From Bacteroidales bacterium (GTDB lineage: Bacteria; Bacteroidota; Bacteroidia; Bacteroidales; Paludibacteraceae), in the NCBI GenBank assembly GCA_022783865.1, contig JALFYY010000001.1:1-64000 (forward strand): DNA of 64,000 bases, in the 5' to 3' direction. The translations under genes and the position numbers were made by a program. Numbering within the stretch: the stretch's first letter is position 1; every line of letters begins with the position of its first letter. Of the stretch, positions 1-7,216 are shown one piece after another. The notes beneath the pieces are model-generated. The model searched no databases. It had not been told where the DNA came from and saw only the letters and a list, made by a program, of their open reading frames with translations.

Positions 1-76
1 CGTACTCGGTCAGGAAGTAAATGCCGAATACAAAGGCGTAGTTATCCAAAACGGCAAAAAGTTCCTGCTCCAATAA
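1..76 (+). CDS. C-terminal end of a probable T9SS-secreted protein (partial)
   Basis: Only the last 24 codons are in the window, in the frame that starts at base 2 and stops with TAA at 74-76. The residues read VLGQEVNAEYKG followed by VVIQNGKKFLLQ. This matches the usual type A T9SS sorting tail, in which an LGQ-V turn is followed by a G-x-(Y/V)-(I/V) strand, then NGKK and a short hydrophobic end. The protein is therefore probably exported by T9SS and processed at the cell surface. Its catalytic or binding part lies outside the window. A terminator follows 39 bases after the stop. Confidence 0.6.
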   Translation, partial: VLGQEVNAEYKGVVIQNGKKFLLQ

Positions 77-114
77 GCAGAACCCCGTCTCCTGCATTGC
101 AGGAAAACAATATT

Positions 115-153
115 GCAATTCCTCTGCTCTACGGCAGGGGAGTTGCTTTTTTT
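115..153 (+). terminator. Rho-independent terminator after the partial cargo gene
   Basis: A 13-bp stem is formed by GCAATTCCTCTGC (115-127) and GCAGGGGAGTTGC (134-146), with two G-T pairs and a six-base loop. Seven T residues follow at 147-153. It is well placed to end the transcript of the gene that stops at 76. Confidence 0.85.
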
Positions 154-181
154 ATACTCCCTTACAGCCGTTAATCGGTCA

Positions 182-454
182 TTAATTGTCTTTTTGCTCA
201 ATCCAACAAGCCAATTTCAATAAATTTTGCTCAATGAAGAAAGCAGATTTAGTACATTTTTGCTCAACAGAAAAAGCAAATCGGCTGTTTTTGCCGTTTG
301 GGATATGCTTTTTGCAACAGTTTGGCACTATCGTAAGGGGTGCGCGAGAGCTGCTCGAGGTGTGCTGCAGAAAATCAACCCGAAAGACAAACAGAATGAC
401 GGGGTAATTGTATCGTTTCAGAAGTGCCGTATGAGTAGCGTATGAACCCTGCAT
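182..454 (-). CDS. Possible small protein with 11-residue repeats (doubtful)
   Basis: This 90-codon frame starts with ATG at 454 and lies about 68 bases downstream of a leftward -7 box (522-529). Its C-terminal third contains three related 11-residue blocks with the core xEQ: SVEQKCTKSAF, FIEQNLLKLAC and WIEQKDN. They come from the 33-bp repeats at 192-290. The rest looks unlike a known family and has no signal peptide. The opposite strand is also open across the repeats (FCS-x-x-KA blocks), so the coding strand cannot be decided from one sequence. It may be non-coding. Confidence 0.2.
   Translation of the reverse strand: MQGSYATHTALLKRYNYPVILFVFRVDFLQHTSSSSRAPLTIVPNCCKKHIPNGKNSRFAFSVEQKCTKSAFFIEQNLLKLACWIEQKDN
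192..290. repeat. Three 33-bp tandem repeats with TTTTGCTCAA core
   Basis: Units lie at 192-224, 225-257 and 258-290. All three begin with the identical decamer TTTTGCTCAA, followed after three variable bases by an AAGC core and usually an A/T-rich end. The spacing is exactly 33 bases each time, a multiple of three, so both strands stay open through the array. Confidence 0.8.
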
Positions 455-518
455 GAGTGCCTAAATGATACATAGTTGGCATATTGTTGCAAACATAACC
501 CTATATAAATATAAGCGG

Positions 519-600
519 TTGCAAAGATAGAACAATGTTTTGAAAAGCCATTCCCAAAAGTTTGGGAAGGAAATCGGACAAAAATGTATTATCTTTGCAA
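519..600. promoter_or_regulatory. Symmetric divergent promoter pair with central palindrome
   Basis: Two Bacteroidota -7 boxes face away from each other: TATCTTTG at 590-597 (rightward) and its reverse complement at 522-529 (leftward). Exactly midway lies the perfect palindrome TTCCCAAAAGTTTGGGAA (551-568), whose half-sites supply a TTTG for each direction. The outer arms 519-529 and 590-600 are exact 11-base inverted repeats. The TTTG to -7 spacing is 25 in both directions, longer than the usual 19 to 21. This suggests a palindromic operator instead of two ordinary -33 boxes. Confidence 0.45.
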
Positions 601-739
601 ACGAATTTGGCAAGCATTGTTCTGCCACAACTCACAAAGACCACTACTTTCAACCAATTACTGCCAAAGACTCACTAAAACCAACAAAGACGCTCAACAC
701 CGTTTCTGATTGCCGTATATTTGCAGTGCAATTTGTAAA

Positions 740-771
740 TTTGAGTATATGAAGAATTATTCGTAACTTTG
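740..771 (+). promoter_or_regulatory. Bacteroidota-type promoter for mlaE
   Basis: TTTG (740-743), 20 bases, then TAACTTTG (764-771) match the -33/-7 consensus. Transcription would start near 778, just before the octamer array, giving an mlaE leader of about 180 bases. Confidence 0.75.
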
Positions 772-789
772 CAGGCTAAGTATGCTATT

Positions 790-888
790 GAGGAGATGAG
801 GAGATGAGGAGATGAGGAGATGAGGAGATGAGGAGATGAGGAGATGAGGAGATGAGGAGATGAGGAGATGAGGAGATGAGGAGATGAG
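790..888. repeat. Twelve perfect GAGGAGAT octamers in the mlaE leader
   Basis: GAGGAGAT is repeated 12 times without a mismatch from 790 to 885 and ends in GAG. Degenerate copies continue at 903-938. The purine-rich strand is the mRNA strand and each unit resembles a Shine-Dalgarno sequence. The array lies between the promoter at 740-771 and the mlaE start at 956. Perfect short tandem repeats of this length are prone to slippage. Confidence 0.9.
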
Positions 889-910
889 CGGGCAGAGCCC
901 TAGTTGAGGA
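889..910. repeat. Dispersed 22-base element with GGGCAGAGCCC hairpin, copy 1
   Basis: The 22 bases at 889-910 recur at 34956-34977 with one difference. Each contains the small palindrome GGGC-AGA-GCCC followed by a TTGAGGA end. In both places the element sits among GAGGAGAT-like purine-rich repeats upstream of an envelope gene. Confidence 0.7.
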
Positions 911-955
911 GTCGAGGAGGTGAGGAGATGAAAAGATGAGTAATTGATAGAAACT

Positions 956-1702
956 ATGATAAAGAAATTTTTGGAACATATCGGCAAATACTGCCTGTTG
1001 ATGGGAAGAGTATTCCGCACACCCGACCGCTGGAGAATGTTCTGGCGACAATTCTCCAAAGAATTAGGGAAACAAGGATTGGATTCGCTGCCTATCGTGA
1101 TTATCATCTCGGTATTCATCGGCGCCATTATGACAATACAGACCAAGCTCAACACTTCCAACCCCATACTGCCTACCTACACCACCGGCTTGGTGACACG
1201 CGACACATTGCTCCTGGAGTTCTCCTCCACCATCATGTGTCTGATACTGGCAGGCAAAGTGGGAAGCAACATCGCATCAGAAATAGGCACTATGCGCATC
1301 ACGGAACAGATTGACGCTTTGGACATCATGGGCGTAAACTCTGCCAACTACCTGATATTGCCCAAAGTGACCGCCTTTATTGTAATGATGCCAATATTAG
1401 TGATTATCTCGATGACATTGGGACTGGTCGGCGGTACGTTTGTGGGCATGTTCTCAGACGTAATCACTTTGGCAGACTATTTGATAGGTATTCAGTACGC
1501 CTTTATACCTTTCTATGTGTGGTATGCCATCATCAAGTCGTTGGTATTCGCTTTCATCATATCTTCGGTGGCTGCCTATTATGGCTACTACGCCTACGGA
1601 GGTGCATTGGAAGTGGGTAAAGCAAGTACGAATGCGGTGGTGAACAGCAGCATATTGGTATTGTTTTTCAACCTGCTGTTGACGAATCTGATGCTGAATT
1701 GA
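956..1702 (+). CDS. mlaE: MlaE-family ABC transporter permease
   Basis: Inner-membrane permease of an MCE-type (Mla) phospholipid transporter, which moves lipids between the inner and outer membranes. The protein is 248 residues, the usual size, with several hydrophobic segments. It carries the family signature around residues 100-125 (AGKVGSNIASEIGT, then MRITEQIDALDIMGVN). I chose ATG 956 over TTG 944 because MIKKF gives a normal N-terminus. The mlaF ATPase follows after 82 bases and is probably co-transcribed. No mlaD-like MCE gene lies beside them, so the substrate-binding part must be encoded elsewhere. The octamer array in the leader may affect expression. Confidence 0.93.
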   Translation: MIKKFLEHIGKYCLLMGRVFRTPDRWRMFWRQFSKELGKQGLDSLPIVIIISVFIGAIMTIQTKLNTSNPILPTYTTGLVTRDTLLLEFSSTIMCLILAGKVGSNIASEIGTMRITEQIDALDIMGVNSANYLILPKVTAFIVMMPILVIISMTLGLVGGTFVGMFSDVITLADYLIGIQYAFIPFYVWYAIIKSLVFAFIISSVAAYYGYYAYGGALEVGKASTNAVVNSSILVLFFNLLLTNLMLN

Positions 1703-1745
1703 GGAAGGACGATGGAACAAGGACAATGGACAAAAGACCAAATAC
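1703..1745. repeat. Purine-rich GGACAA-type repeat between mlaE and mlaF
   Basis: Low-complexity sequence made of variations on GGAACAAGGACAATGGACAA. The same type recurs at 8657-8680, 26290-26312 and, on the other strand, 62198-62235. It is always outside genes. Confidence 0.5.
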
Positions 1746-1784
1746 TCCATTAATGATTCATCAATAAAGAGATACAGACAAACA

Positions 1785-2552
1785 ATGATAAGAGTTGACA
1801 ATATAGTAAAGAGTTTTGACGGGACAACGGTGCTGGATCATGTGTCCGGTGTGTTTGAAGACGGGAAGGTGAACATGATTATCGGGCAATCGGGATCGGG
1901 CAAGACCGTGCTCATGAAAAGCATTATCGGACTGCACGATATCGATTCGGGGCGCATCGAATATGACGGACGCAACCTGCCGGACATGAAAGAGAAAGAA
2001 CGCCGTTTGCTCCGGCGCGAAGTGGGTATGCTTTTCCAAGGCTCTGCCCTGTTCGACTCACAGACCGTGGCAGAAAACGTGATGTTCCCGTTGGATATGT
2101 TCTCCAATATGACACAAGCAGAAAAAGAAGAACGGGTACGCACCTGCCTGCACCGTGTGAACATTGAAGACCGGGCATTCAACCTGATGCCGTCGGAGAT
2201 TTCGGGTGGTATGCAGAAACGTGTTGCCATTGCACGTGCCATTGTGCTGAACCCGAAATACCTGTTCTGCGATGAGCCAAACTCGGGTCTTGACCCGAAA
2301 ACCAGTTTGGTAATCGACCAGTTGATACACGAGATAACGCAAGAACGCAATATCTGCACCATTATCAACTCACACGATATGAACTCGATTATGGAGATAG
2401 GCGACAATATCATCTATCTGCAAGGTGGCAAGAAAGAGTGGCAAGGCTGCCGATATGAGATATTTGATGCAGAGAGCCAAGGGCTGCAAGACTTTGTGTT
2501 TGCTTCGGAACTCTACAAGAAAGTGAAAGCCGCCTACAAAACAAACAATTAA
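1785..2552 (+). CDS. mlaF: MlaF-family ABC transporter ATP-binding protein
   Basis: Cytoplasmic ATPase that powers the MlaE permease encoded just upstream. The 255-residue protein has a Walker A motif GQSGSGKT (34-41), the ABC signature SGGMQ (140-144) and Walker B followed by the D-loop (YLFCDEPNSGLD, 159-170). The order mlaE-mlaF is the normal one. In many Bacteroidota an MCE-domain gene comes next, but here the following gene is unrelated and more than 150 bases away. Assignment to the Mla group rests on the neighbour and the signature form. Confidence 0.92.
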   Translation: MIRVDNIVKSFDGTTVLDHVSGVFEDGKVNMIIGQSGSGKTVLMKSIIGLHDIDSGRIEYDGRNLPDMKEKERRLLRREVGMLFQGSALFDSQTVAENVMFPLDMFSNMTQAEKEERVRTCLHRVNIEDRAFNLMPSEISGGMQKRVAIARAIVLNPKYLFCDEPNSGLDPKTSLVIDQLIHEITQERNICTIINSHDMNSIMEIGDNIIYLQGGKKEWQGCRYEIFDAESQGLQDFVFASELYKKVKAAYKTNN

Positions 2553-2706
2553 TAGTCAATAGTTAATAATTAATAGTTAATATCTCATTATTGGGTATAT
2601 CTCATTATGATATAGTTAATATTACATTATTAGACCAAGGAGCCAGGGTAAAGGACACAAGACCACCTACGGCAGAAGAAATTAACAAAAGAATAGCAAA
2701 GAAGAT

Positions 2707-3063
2707 ATGAAACACAGTATTTTAGTAGTTATATTACTCACGATGTGCATGGGACTGAATGCACAAAACAAACCACAGCGAGTGCCTGCTATCAAGACAC
2801 CGCTTGAATATGTACAGCCTGACGGCGATACGCTCATCATCAGACTGCACGGTGACGAACGGCGGCATTATCGCACAACGGTTGACGGCTACCTGATTGC
2901 ACAAAACAAAAAGGGCTATTACTGCTATGCCCGTTATGACCGCAACGGTGCTACCAAAATCACCTGCAAAAAAGCGCATAACGCCGACAAGCGTTCGACT
3001 TCGGAACAGAAATACATAGAACGAAATATACCTAACAAATTAACGAAACAAACAGAAGAATAA
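2707..3063 (+). CDS. Secreted stand-alone M6-protease propeptide-like protein
   Basis: A 118-residue protein with an N-terminal signal peptide ending near LNAQ. The mature part has the pattern VPA-x3-P(L)E-x2-Q-x-DG-x-T, then HGDE-x2-HY-x-T-x2-DG and a KN/KKG turn. The same pattern opens the next gene (VPA-x3-PIE, HGDE, HY, DG). So it is a paralogue of the N-terminal propeptide region of the M6 protease but ends before any catalytic domain. The next gene starts 12 bases later in the same frame with its own signal peptide, so this is not a frameshift. It could inhibit or help fold the protease, or be a duplication remnant. Function is inferred. Confidence 0.7.
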   Translation: MKHSILVVILLTMCMGLNAQNKPQRVPAIKTPLEYVQPDGDTLIIRLHGDERRHYRTTVDGYLIAQNKKGYYCYARYDRNGATKITCKKAHNADKRSTSEQKYIERNIPNKLTKQTEE

Positions 3064-3075
3064 TACTTTATTACT

Positions 3076-4701
3076 ATGAAACGAATCTTTATTTTAGCAC
3101 TCGGCATTGCCCTGACTGCAAGCCTTTATGCTGTCCCCGCTTACCGTGGTCCAATAGAAAAGATACAAGCCGACGGAAGTACTATTACCGTATATCAACA
3201 CGGTGACGAACATTTTCATTACTATACCCTTGCAGACGGCACATGGGTAAAAAAGAATGCAGAAGGTATGTTTGAGAAGACAGAGCCTATTACTACAGAA
3301 CAACTACAACAACGCCGCACACGGAGCCACTACAAAGCCAAAGCACCGGCTCAAACCGAGCAAGCTTACCCGCTTAACATTGCTCCACGCGGACTGATTA
3401 TCTTGGTGAACTACAGCGATGTGAAGTTCAAAAGCACCAATACTCTTGCAGGCATGCAAGAAATGCTCAATGGCGACAACTACACCTACAACGGCGCTAC
3501 CGGCTCAGCACGGCAATATTTCATCGACCAATCGAAGGGGCAATACAAACCACAGTTTGATGTAGTAGGCCCTGTAACGGTGAGCAAGACGATGGCATAT
3601 TACGGGCAGAACGATAAGAACGGAGAAGATGTCCATGTGGACGAAATGATAGTAGAAGCCTGCAAATTGGCTGATGCACAAGTGGATTACAGCAAATATG
3701 ACAACGACAATGACGGATTTGTTGATTTTGTATTCTTTATTTATGCCGGCAAAGGTGAGGCAGACAACAACAGTGAAGATGCAGAAGACACTATCTGGCC
3801 ACATGCTTTCTGGCTCTATCAAGGATATGGAAAAACACTCCGCTTAGACGGCAAACTCATAGACACTTATGCTTGCGCCGGAGAATTAAACGGTTGGACA
3901 GGACAAAGGAACGGTATCGGCACATTCTGTCACGAATTCGGACACGTGTTAGGTTTGCCCGATTTATATGACGTTGAATACTCAAACAAACTTCACACAT
4001 TAGCTGACTGGGATATTATGGATGGCGGTCCGTATAACAACTACGGCAAAACACCTCCTGCCTATTCCGCCTATGAGCGTTTCTTCTTAGGTTGGACGAA
4101 ACCGGCTTTGCTCAATAAGGCAGCTACCGTATCGTTGCCTGAACTGCAATCGACAAATGCTTGTGCCATCGTTACCAAGACAGGACAAAGCAACTTAAAG
4201 GGCAATGATCCCAACCCGACAGAATTCTACATAGTGGAGAACCGGCAGCAAACAGGGTGGGATACCTACTTGCCGGGACACGGTATGATTATTACCAGGA
4301 TACAATACGACTACAACCTATGGATGTCCAACTATGTAAACACCTATAAATATGTCGGAAACGATATGCATGTCGATATGATAGAAGCCACAACAAACAA
4401 CGACCTTGAATACGGCTATCCTACCGATGCTTTCCCCGCCGGCGGTAATTCATTTACCATCAATCAGCAATACTATTTCAGAAACATTGCGGAGGAGAAT
4501 GGTATCATCACGTTTGATTTTGCAGGTGGCGGCGAAGAGATATTGTTGGACGTAGCATCCATTCCGGAGACAGAAGAGCAAATATTGGCTATCTACAATA
4601 TTATGGGACAAAATGCCGGCAGCACAGAACTTTCGACATTACCACAAGGATTGTATATCGTAAAAACAAACACCAGTACCAAGAAAGTATATATCAGATG
4701 A
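3076..4701 (+). CDS. M6-family metalloprotease with T9SS sorting tail
   Basis: A secreted zinc protease of 541 residues. In order: a signal peptide (about 1-19), a propeptide-like region (20-100), and a catalytic domain with the zinc motif HEFGHVLGLPD (286-296), where H286, H290 and D296 would bind zinc and E287 act as base. It ends in a type A T9SS sorting tail (YNIMGQ near 510, then LPQGLYIVK and KKVYIR). The tail means export through SprA and PorP-GldKLMN, encoded in the same window, and anchoring or release at the cell surface. The target protein is unknown. Its stop overlaps the exonuclease III start by four bases. Confidence 0.92.
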   Translation: MKRIFILALGIALTASLYAVPAYRGPIEKIQADGSTITVYQHGDEHFHYYTLADGTWVKKNAEGMFEKTEPITTEQLQQRRTRSHYKAKAPAQTEQAYPLNIAPRGLIILVNYSDVKFKSTNTLAGMQEMLNGDNYTYNGATGSARQYFIDQSKGQYKPQFDVVGPVTVSKTMAYYGQNDKNGEDVHVDEMIVEACKLADAQVDYSKYDNDNDGFVDFVFFIYAGKGEADNNSEDAEDTIWPHAFWLYQGYGKTLRLDGKLIDTYACAGELNGWTGQRNGIGTFCHEFGHVLGLPDLYDVEYSNKLHTLADWDIMDGGPYNNYGKTPPAYSAYERFFLGWTKPALLNKAATVSLPELQSTNACAIVTKTGQSNLKGNDPNPTEFYIVENRQQTGWDTYLPGHGMIITRIQYDYNLWMSNYVNTYKYVGNDMHVDMIEATTNNDLEYGYPTDAFPAGGNSFTINQQYYFRNIAEENGIITFDFAGGGEEILLDVASIPETEEQILAIYNIMGQNAGSTELSTLPQGLYIVKTNTSTKKVYIR

Positions 4702-5462
4702 AGATAATATCTTATAACCTGAACGGCATCAGAGCAGCGATGAACAAAGGTTTGCTCGATTGGCTTCAGACAGAGTCGCCCGACGTATTCTGCATACAAG
4801 AAAGCAAAGCACAACCAGAGCAGATTGACACCAAGGCTTTTGAAGAATCGGGGTATCAGTATATCTATTTACACTCGGCACAGAAGAAAGGCTATAGCGG
4901 TGTAGGCATGTTCTGCAAACAAAAGCCGGACAATGTTGTTGCTGGTATGGGTATTGAGAAATACGACAGCGAAGGACGCGTGTTGCGTGCCGACTTTGGC
5001 GATATAACGGTGGTTTGCGTTTATATCCCATCAGGTACAACGGGCGATATACGGCAAGACTTCAAGATGGAGTTCTTAGAGGATTTCCTTGTATTCTTGA
5101 ACAACCTGCGCAAAGAAAGACCCAATATTATTGTTTGCGGCGACTACAACATTTGCCACAAGCCTATTGACATCAATCATCCCGAACGACAAACGGGCGT
5201 ATCGGGCTTCTTGCCGGAAGAACGGGAATGGTTAGACAGATTGGAAGCAAGCGGTATGACAGACTCGTTCCGTATGTTCGACCAATCAGCAGAAAAGTAC
5301 TCATGGTGGAGCTATCGGTTCGGTGCCAGAGAACGGAACGCCGGTTGGCGCATCGACTATCATTGGGTATCAGATTCCTTACGCAAGAGACTGACAAACG
5401 CTGCCATATTGACTGATGCGGTACATTCGGACCATTGTCCGGTGATGATAGAACTACAATAG
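4698..5462 (+). CDS. xth: Exodeoxyribonuclease III (AP endonuclease)
   Basis: DNA-repair enzyme that cuts at abasic sites and removes 3' blocking groups. The 254-residue length fits the family. Visible motifs are YNLNGIRAA (6-14), the metal-binding glutamate in CIQESKA (E35), CGDYNICH near 150, and the catalytic SDH-CPV at the C-terminus (D245, H246). Its ATG overlaps the TGA of the M6 protease gene (ATGA), so the two are translationally linked despite unrelated roles. lptB follows after ten bases, which suggests one long transcript. Confidence 0.96.
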   Translation: MKIISYNLNGIRAAMNKGLLDWLQTESPDVFCIQESKAQPEQIDTKAFEESGYQYIYLHSAQKKGYSGVGMFCKQKPDNVVAGMGIEKYDSEGRVLRADFGDITVVCVYIPSGTTGDIRQDFKMEFLEDFLVFLNNLRKERPNIIVCGDYNICHKPIDINHPERQTGVSGFLPEEREWLDRLEASGMTDSFRMFDQSAEKYSWWSYRFGARERNAGWRIDYHWVSDSLRKRLTNAAILTDAVHSDHCPVMIELQ

Positions 5463-5472
5463 AAGAACAGTT

Positions 5473-6246
5473 ATGGAAGAGAAGACAATGACATTGCGGA
5501 CGGAGCACTTGGTGAAGAAATACGGCAAGCGCACTGTGGCGAACGATGTGTCGATAGAACTGCATCAAGGAGAGATTGTGGGTCTGCTGGGTCCTAACGG
5601 TGCCGGCAAAACCACCACTTTCTATATGACTACAGGATTGGTGACTGCCAATGAAGGAAAGATATTCCTCAACGACCAAGACATCACCAACTACCCTATG
5701 TACAAACGAGCCCAATGCGGTATCGGCTATCTGCCGCAAGAAGCAAGCGTATTCAGAAAGATGACAGTGGAAGACAACCTGCGTGCCGTATTGGAAATGA
5801 CCAAGTTCCCGAAAGCCTATCAGAAAGAGAAGCTGGAGCAACTCATCAAAGAGTTCAATCTTTCGCATGTCAGAAAGAACTTGGGCGACCGCTTATCAGG
5901 CGGTGAGCGACGCAGAACTGAGATTGCCCGCTGCTTGGCAATAGAGCCACGTTTTGTGATGTTAGACGAGCCTTTTGCCGGCGTTGACCCCATTGCCGTG
6001 CAGGAGATACAAGATGTGGTATGGCGGCTGAAAGACAAGAACATAGGTATATTGATTACCGACCACAATGTAGATGAAACGCTAATGATTACCGACCGTG
6101 CGTATTTATTGTTCGAAGGCAAGATACTTTTCCATGGTACACCAGAAGAATTAGCCGCCAACCCGACGGTAAGAAAGAATTATTTGGGCAGAGACTTTGA
6201 GCTGAAACGCAAATCACGACCGGATATGACAAGTAATGCGGAATAG
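5473..6246 (+). CDS. lptB: LPS export ABC transporter ATP-binding protein LptB
   Basis: Cytoplasmic ATPase of the Lpt machine that extracts lipopolysaccharide from the inner membrane and pushes it to the outer membrane. The protein is up to 257 residues, with Walker A GPNGAGKT (40-47), signature LSGGERRR and Walker [12 protein letters not shown]. The ERRR form after SGG is typical of LptB. The start may be ATG 5473 or ATG 5488 (MTLRTEHLV), which gives the more usual N-terminus. The next gene overlaps the 3' end by 11 bases. Confidence 0.93.
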   Translation: MEEKTMTLRTEHLVKKYGKRTVANDVSIELHQGEIVGLLGPNGAGKTTTFYMTTGLVTANEGKIFLNDQDITNYPMYKRAQCGIGYLPQEASVFRKMTVEDNLRAVLEMTKFPKAYQKEKLEQLIKEFNLSHVRKNLGDRLSGGERRRTEIARCLAIEPRFVMLDEPFAGVDPIAVQEIQDVVWRLKDKNIGILITDHNVDETLMITDRAYLLFEGKILFHGTPEELAANPTVRKNYLGRDFELKRKSRPDMTSNAE

Positions 6247-7216
6247 ATTGCTGTACATATTATTAACAACAGTACTATTAGCTTCGTGCCAAAGCGAGAC
6301 TATAGTACAGGTAGCATATGACATTGCCACCTTAGCCCCGATGGCGGACGGTGTGGCTTCTGCCAAAGCGTTTGTATATCAGGACAAAGCCTACATCTTT
6401 GGGGGAAGGACAAAAGACGGACAATATCAGAACCGTCTGTGGTGTTACGACCCACAACAGAACGAATGGACAGACTTAGGGCAAGCCCCGATGAAAGGAC
6501 GTGTACACCCGACAGCATTAGTGGCAGGCGACAAGGCATATATCGGTTTGGGATATAACGGCAAGATATATACGGACTCGTGTTATCTGCGAGACTGGTG
6601 GGCATACTCGTTTACCGACAACAGTTGGGAACGACTACCCGACTATCCTGCAAACACAACAGACCATTGTATCGGTTTTGCTACAGACACTGCGCTTTAT
6701 GCAGGATGCGGTTTTTATAGCAATTTCAGTTCGGATATGTATGTTTACAACCTAAGCGACAGCACGTGGACACAAATAAAGAGTTCGCACCTGTCTTCTG
6801 CCAAGAAAGCATTTGCCATGGCAAGTGCCGAATGCGACGGGCGATACTTTGCCGGAACGGGCTATAACCTGAAGAGTCTGAACCAATGGATGGAATTTAC
6901 CCCAAAGAACGGGCGTTTCCTGAACAGACAGGCAATGCCTGACAAGGGAAGAGACTGTGCTGTTGCGACAGGCGGACAGGCAAATATCTATGTATTCGGC
7001 GGACAGCGGTTTGGCGGTACGATGACCTCGCTACACTACTACGACGACATTATGGTATATTCGGTAGCTACCGACTCATGGAAAACGGGTTCGGCTATGC
7101 CATCAGGCGGATTGGTAAACATGGTAGCATTTACCATAGGCAAGACGATATATTTCGGATTAGGAGAGAACATCAACGGACAAATCAACAACTCGCTCTA
7201 TTGCTTTGAAGAATAG
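6236..7216 (+). CDS. Kelch-repeat lipoprotein
   Basis: A 326-residue lipoprotein with lipobox LASC (acylated C18) followed by Kelch motifs throughout, for example [23 protein letters not shown] and [11 protein letters not shown]. Paired glycines and tryptophan-tyrosine spacing indicate a six-bladed propeller. Such propellers are found in sialic-acid mutarotases (NanM) and in binding proteins, but I see nothing that fixes a substrate. Its ATG lies 11 bases inside the end of lptB, and the Wzi-like gene in turn overlaps its end by 11 bases, so translation of the three is probably coupled. Confidence 0.8.
   Translation: MRNRLLYILLTTVLLASCQSETIVQVAYDIATLAPMADGVASAKAFVYQDKAYIFGGRTKDGQYQNRLWCYDPQQNEWTDLGQAPMKGRVHPTALVAGDKAYIGLGYNGKIYTDSCYLRDWWAYSFTDNSWERLPDYPANTTDHCIGFATDTALYAGCGFYSNFSSDMYVYNLSDSTWTQIKSSHLSSAKKAFAMASAECDGRYFAGTGYNLKSLNQWMEFTPKNGRFLNRQAMPDKGRDCAVATGGQANIYVFGGQRFGGTMTSLHYYDDIMVYSVATDSWKTGSAMPSGGLVNMVAFTIGKTIYFGLGENINGQINNSLYCFEE

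Larger units (their letters stand above)
154..739. other. Gene-poor stretch upstream of mlaE
   Basis: Nearly 600 bases without a convincing gene. It holds the 33-bp repeats (192-290), a doubtful leftward frame (182-454) and the symmetric divergent promoter region (519-600). Between 601 and 739 I see only A/T-rich sequence with repeated CAAAGAC-like words and no open frame that resembles a protein family. Confidence 0.6.

Noticed and set aside
540..752. A 70-codon plus-strand frame after the divergent promoter
   Set aside because: It starts inside the promoter palindrome region and has low-complexity content (KDH, LKPTKTLN) with no family resemblance.
2707..4701. The small propeptide gene and the M6 protease as one frameshifted gene
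   Set aside because: Both are in the same frame, separated by a stop and 12 bases, and the second has its own start and signal peptide.
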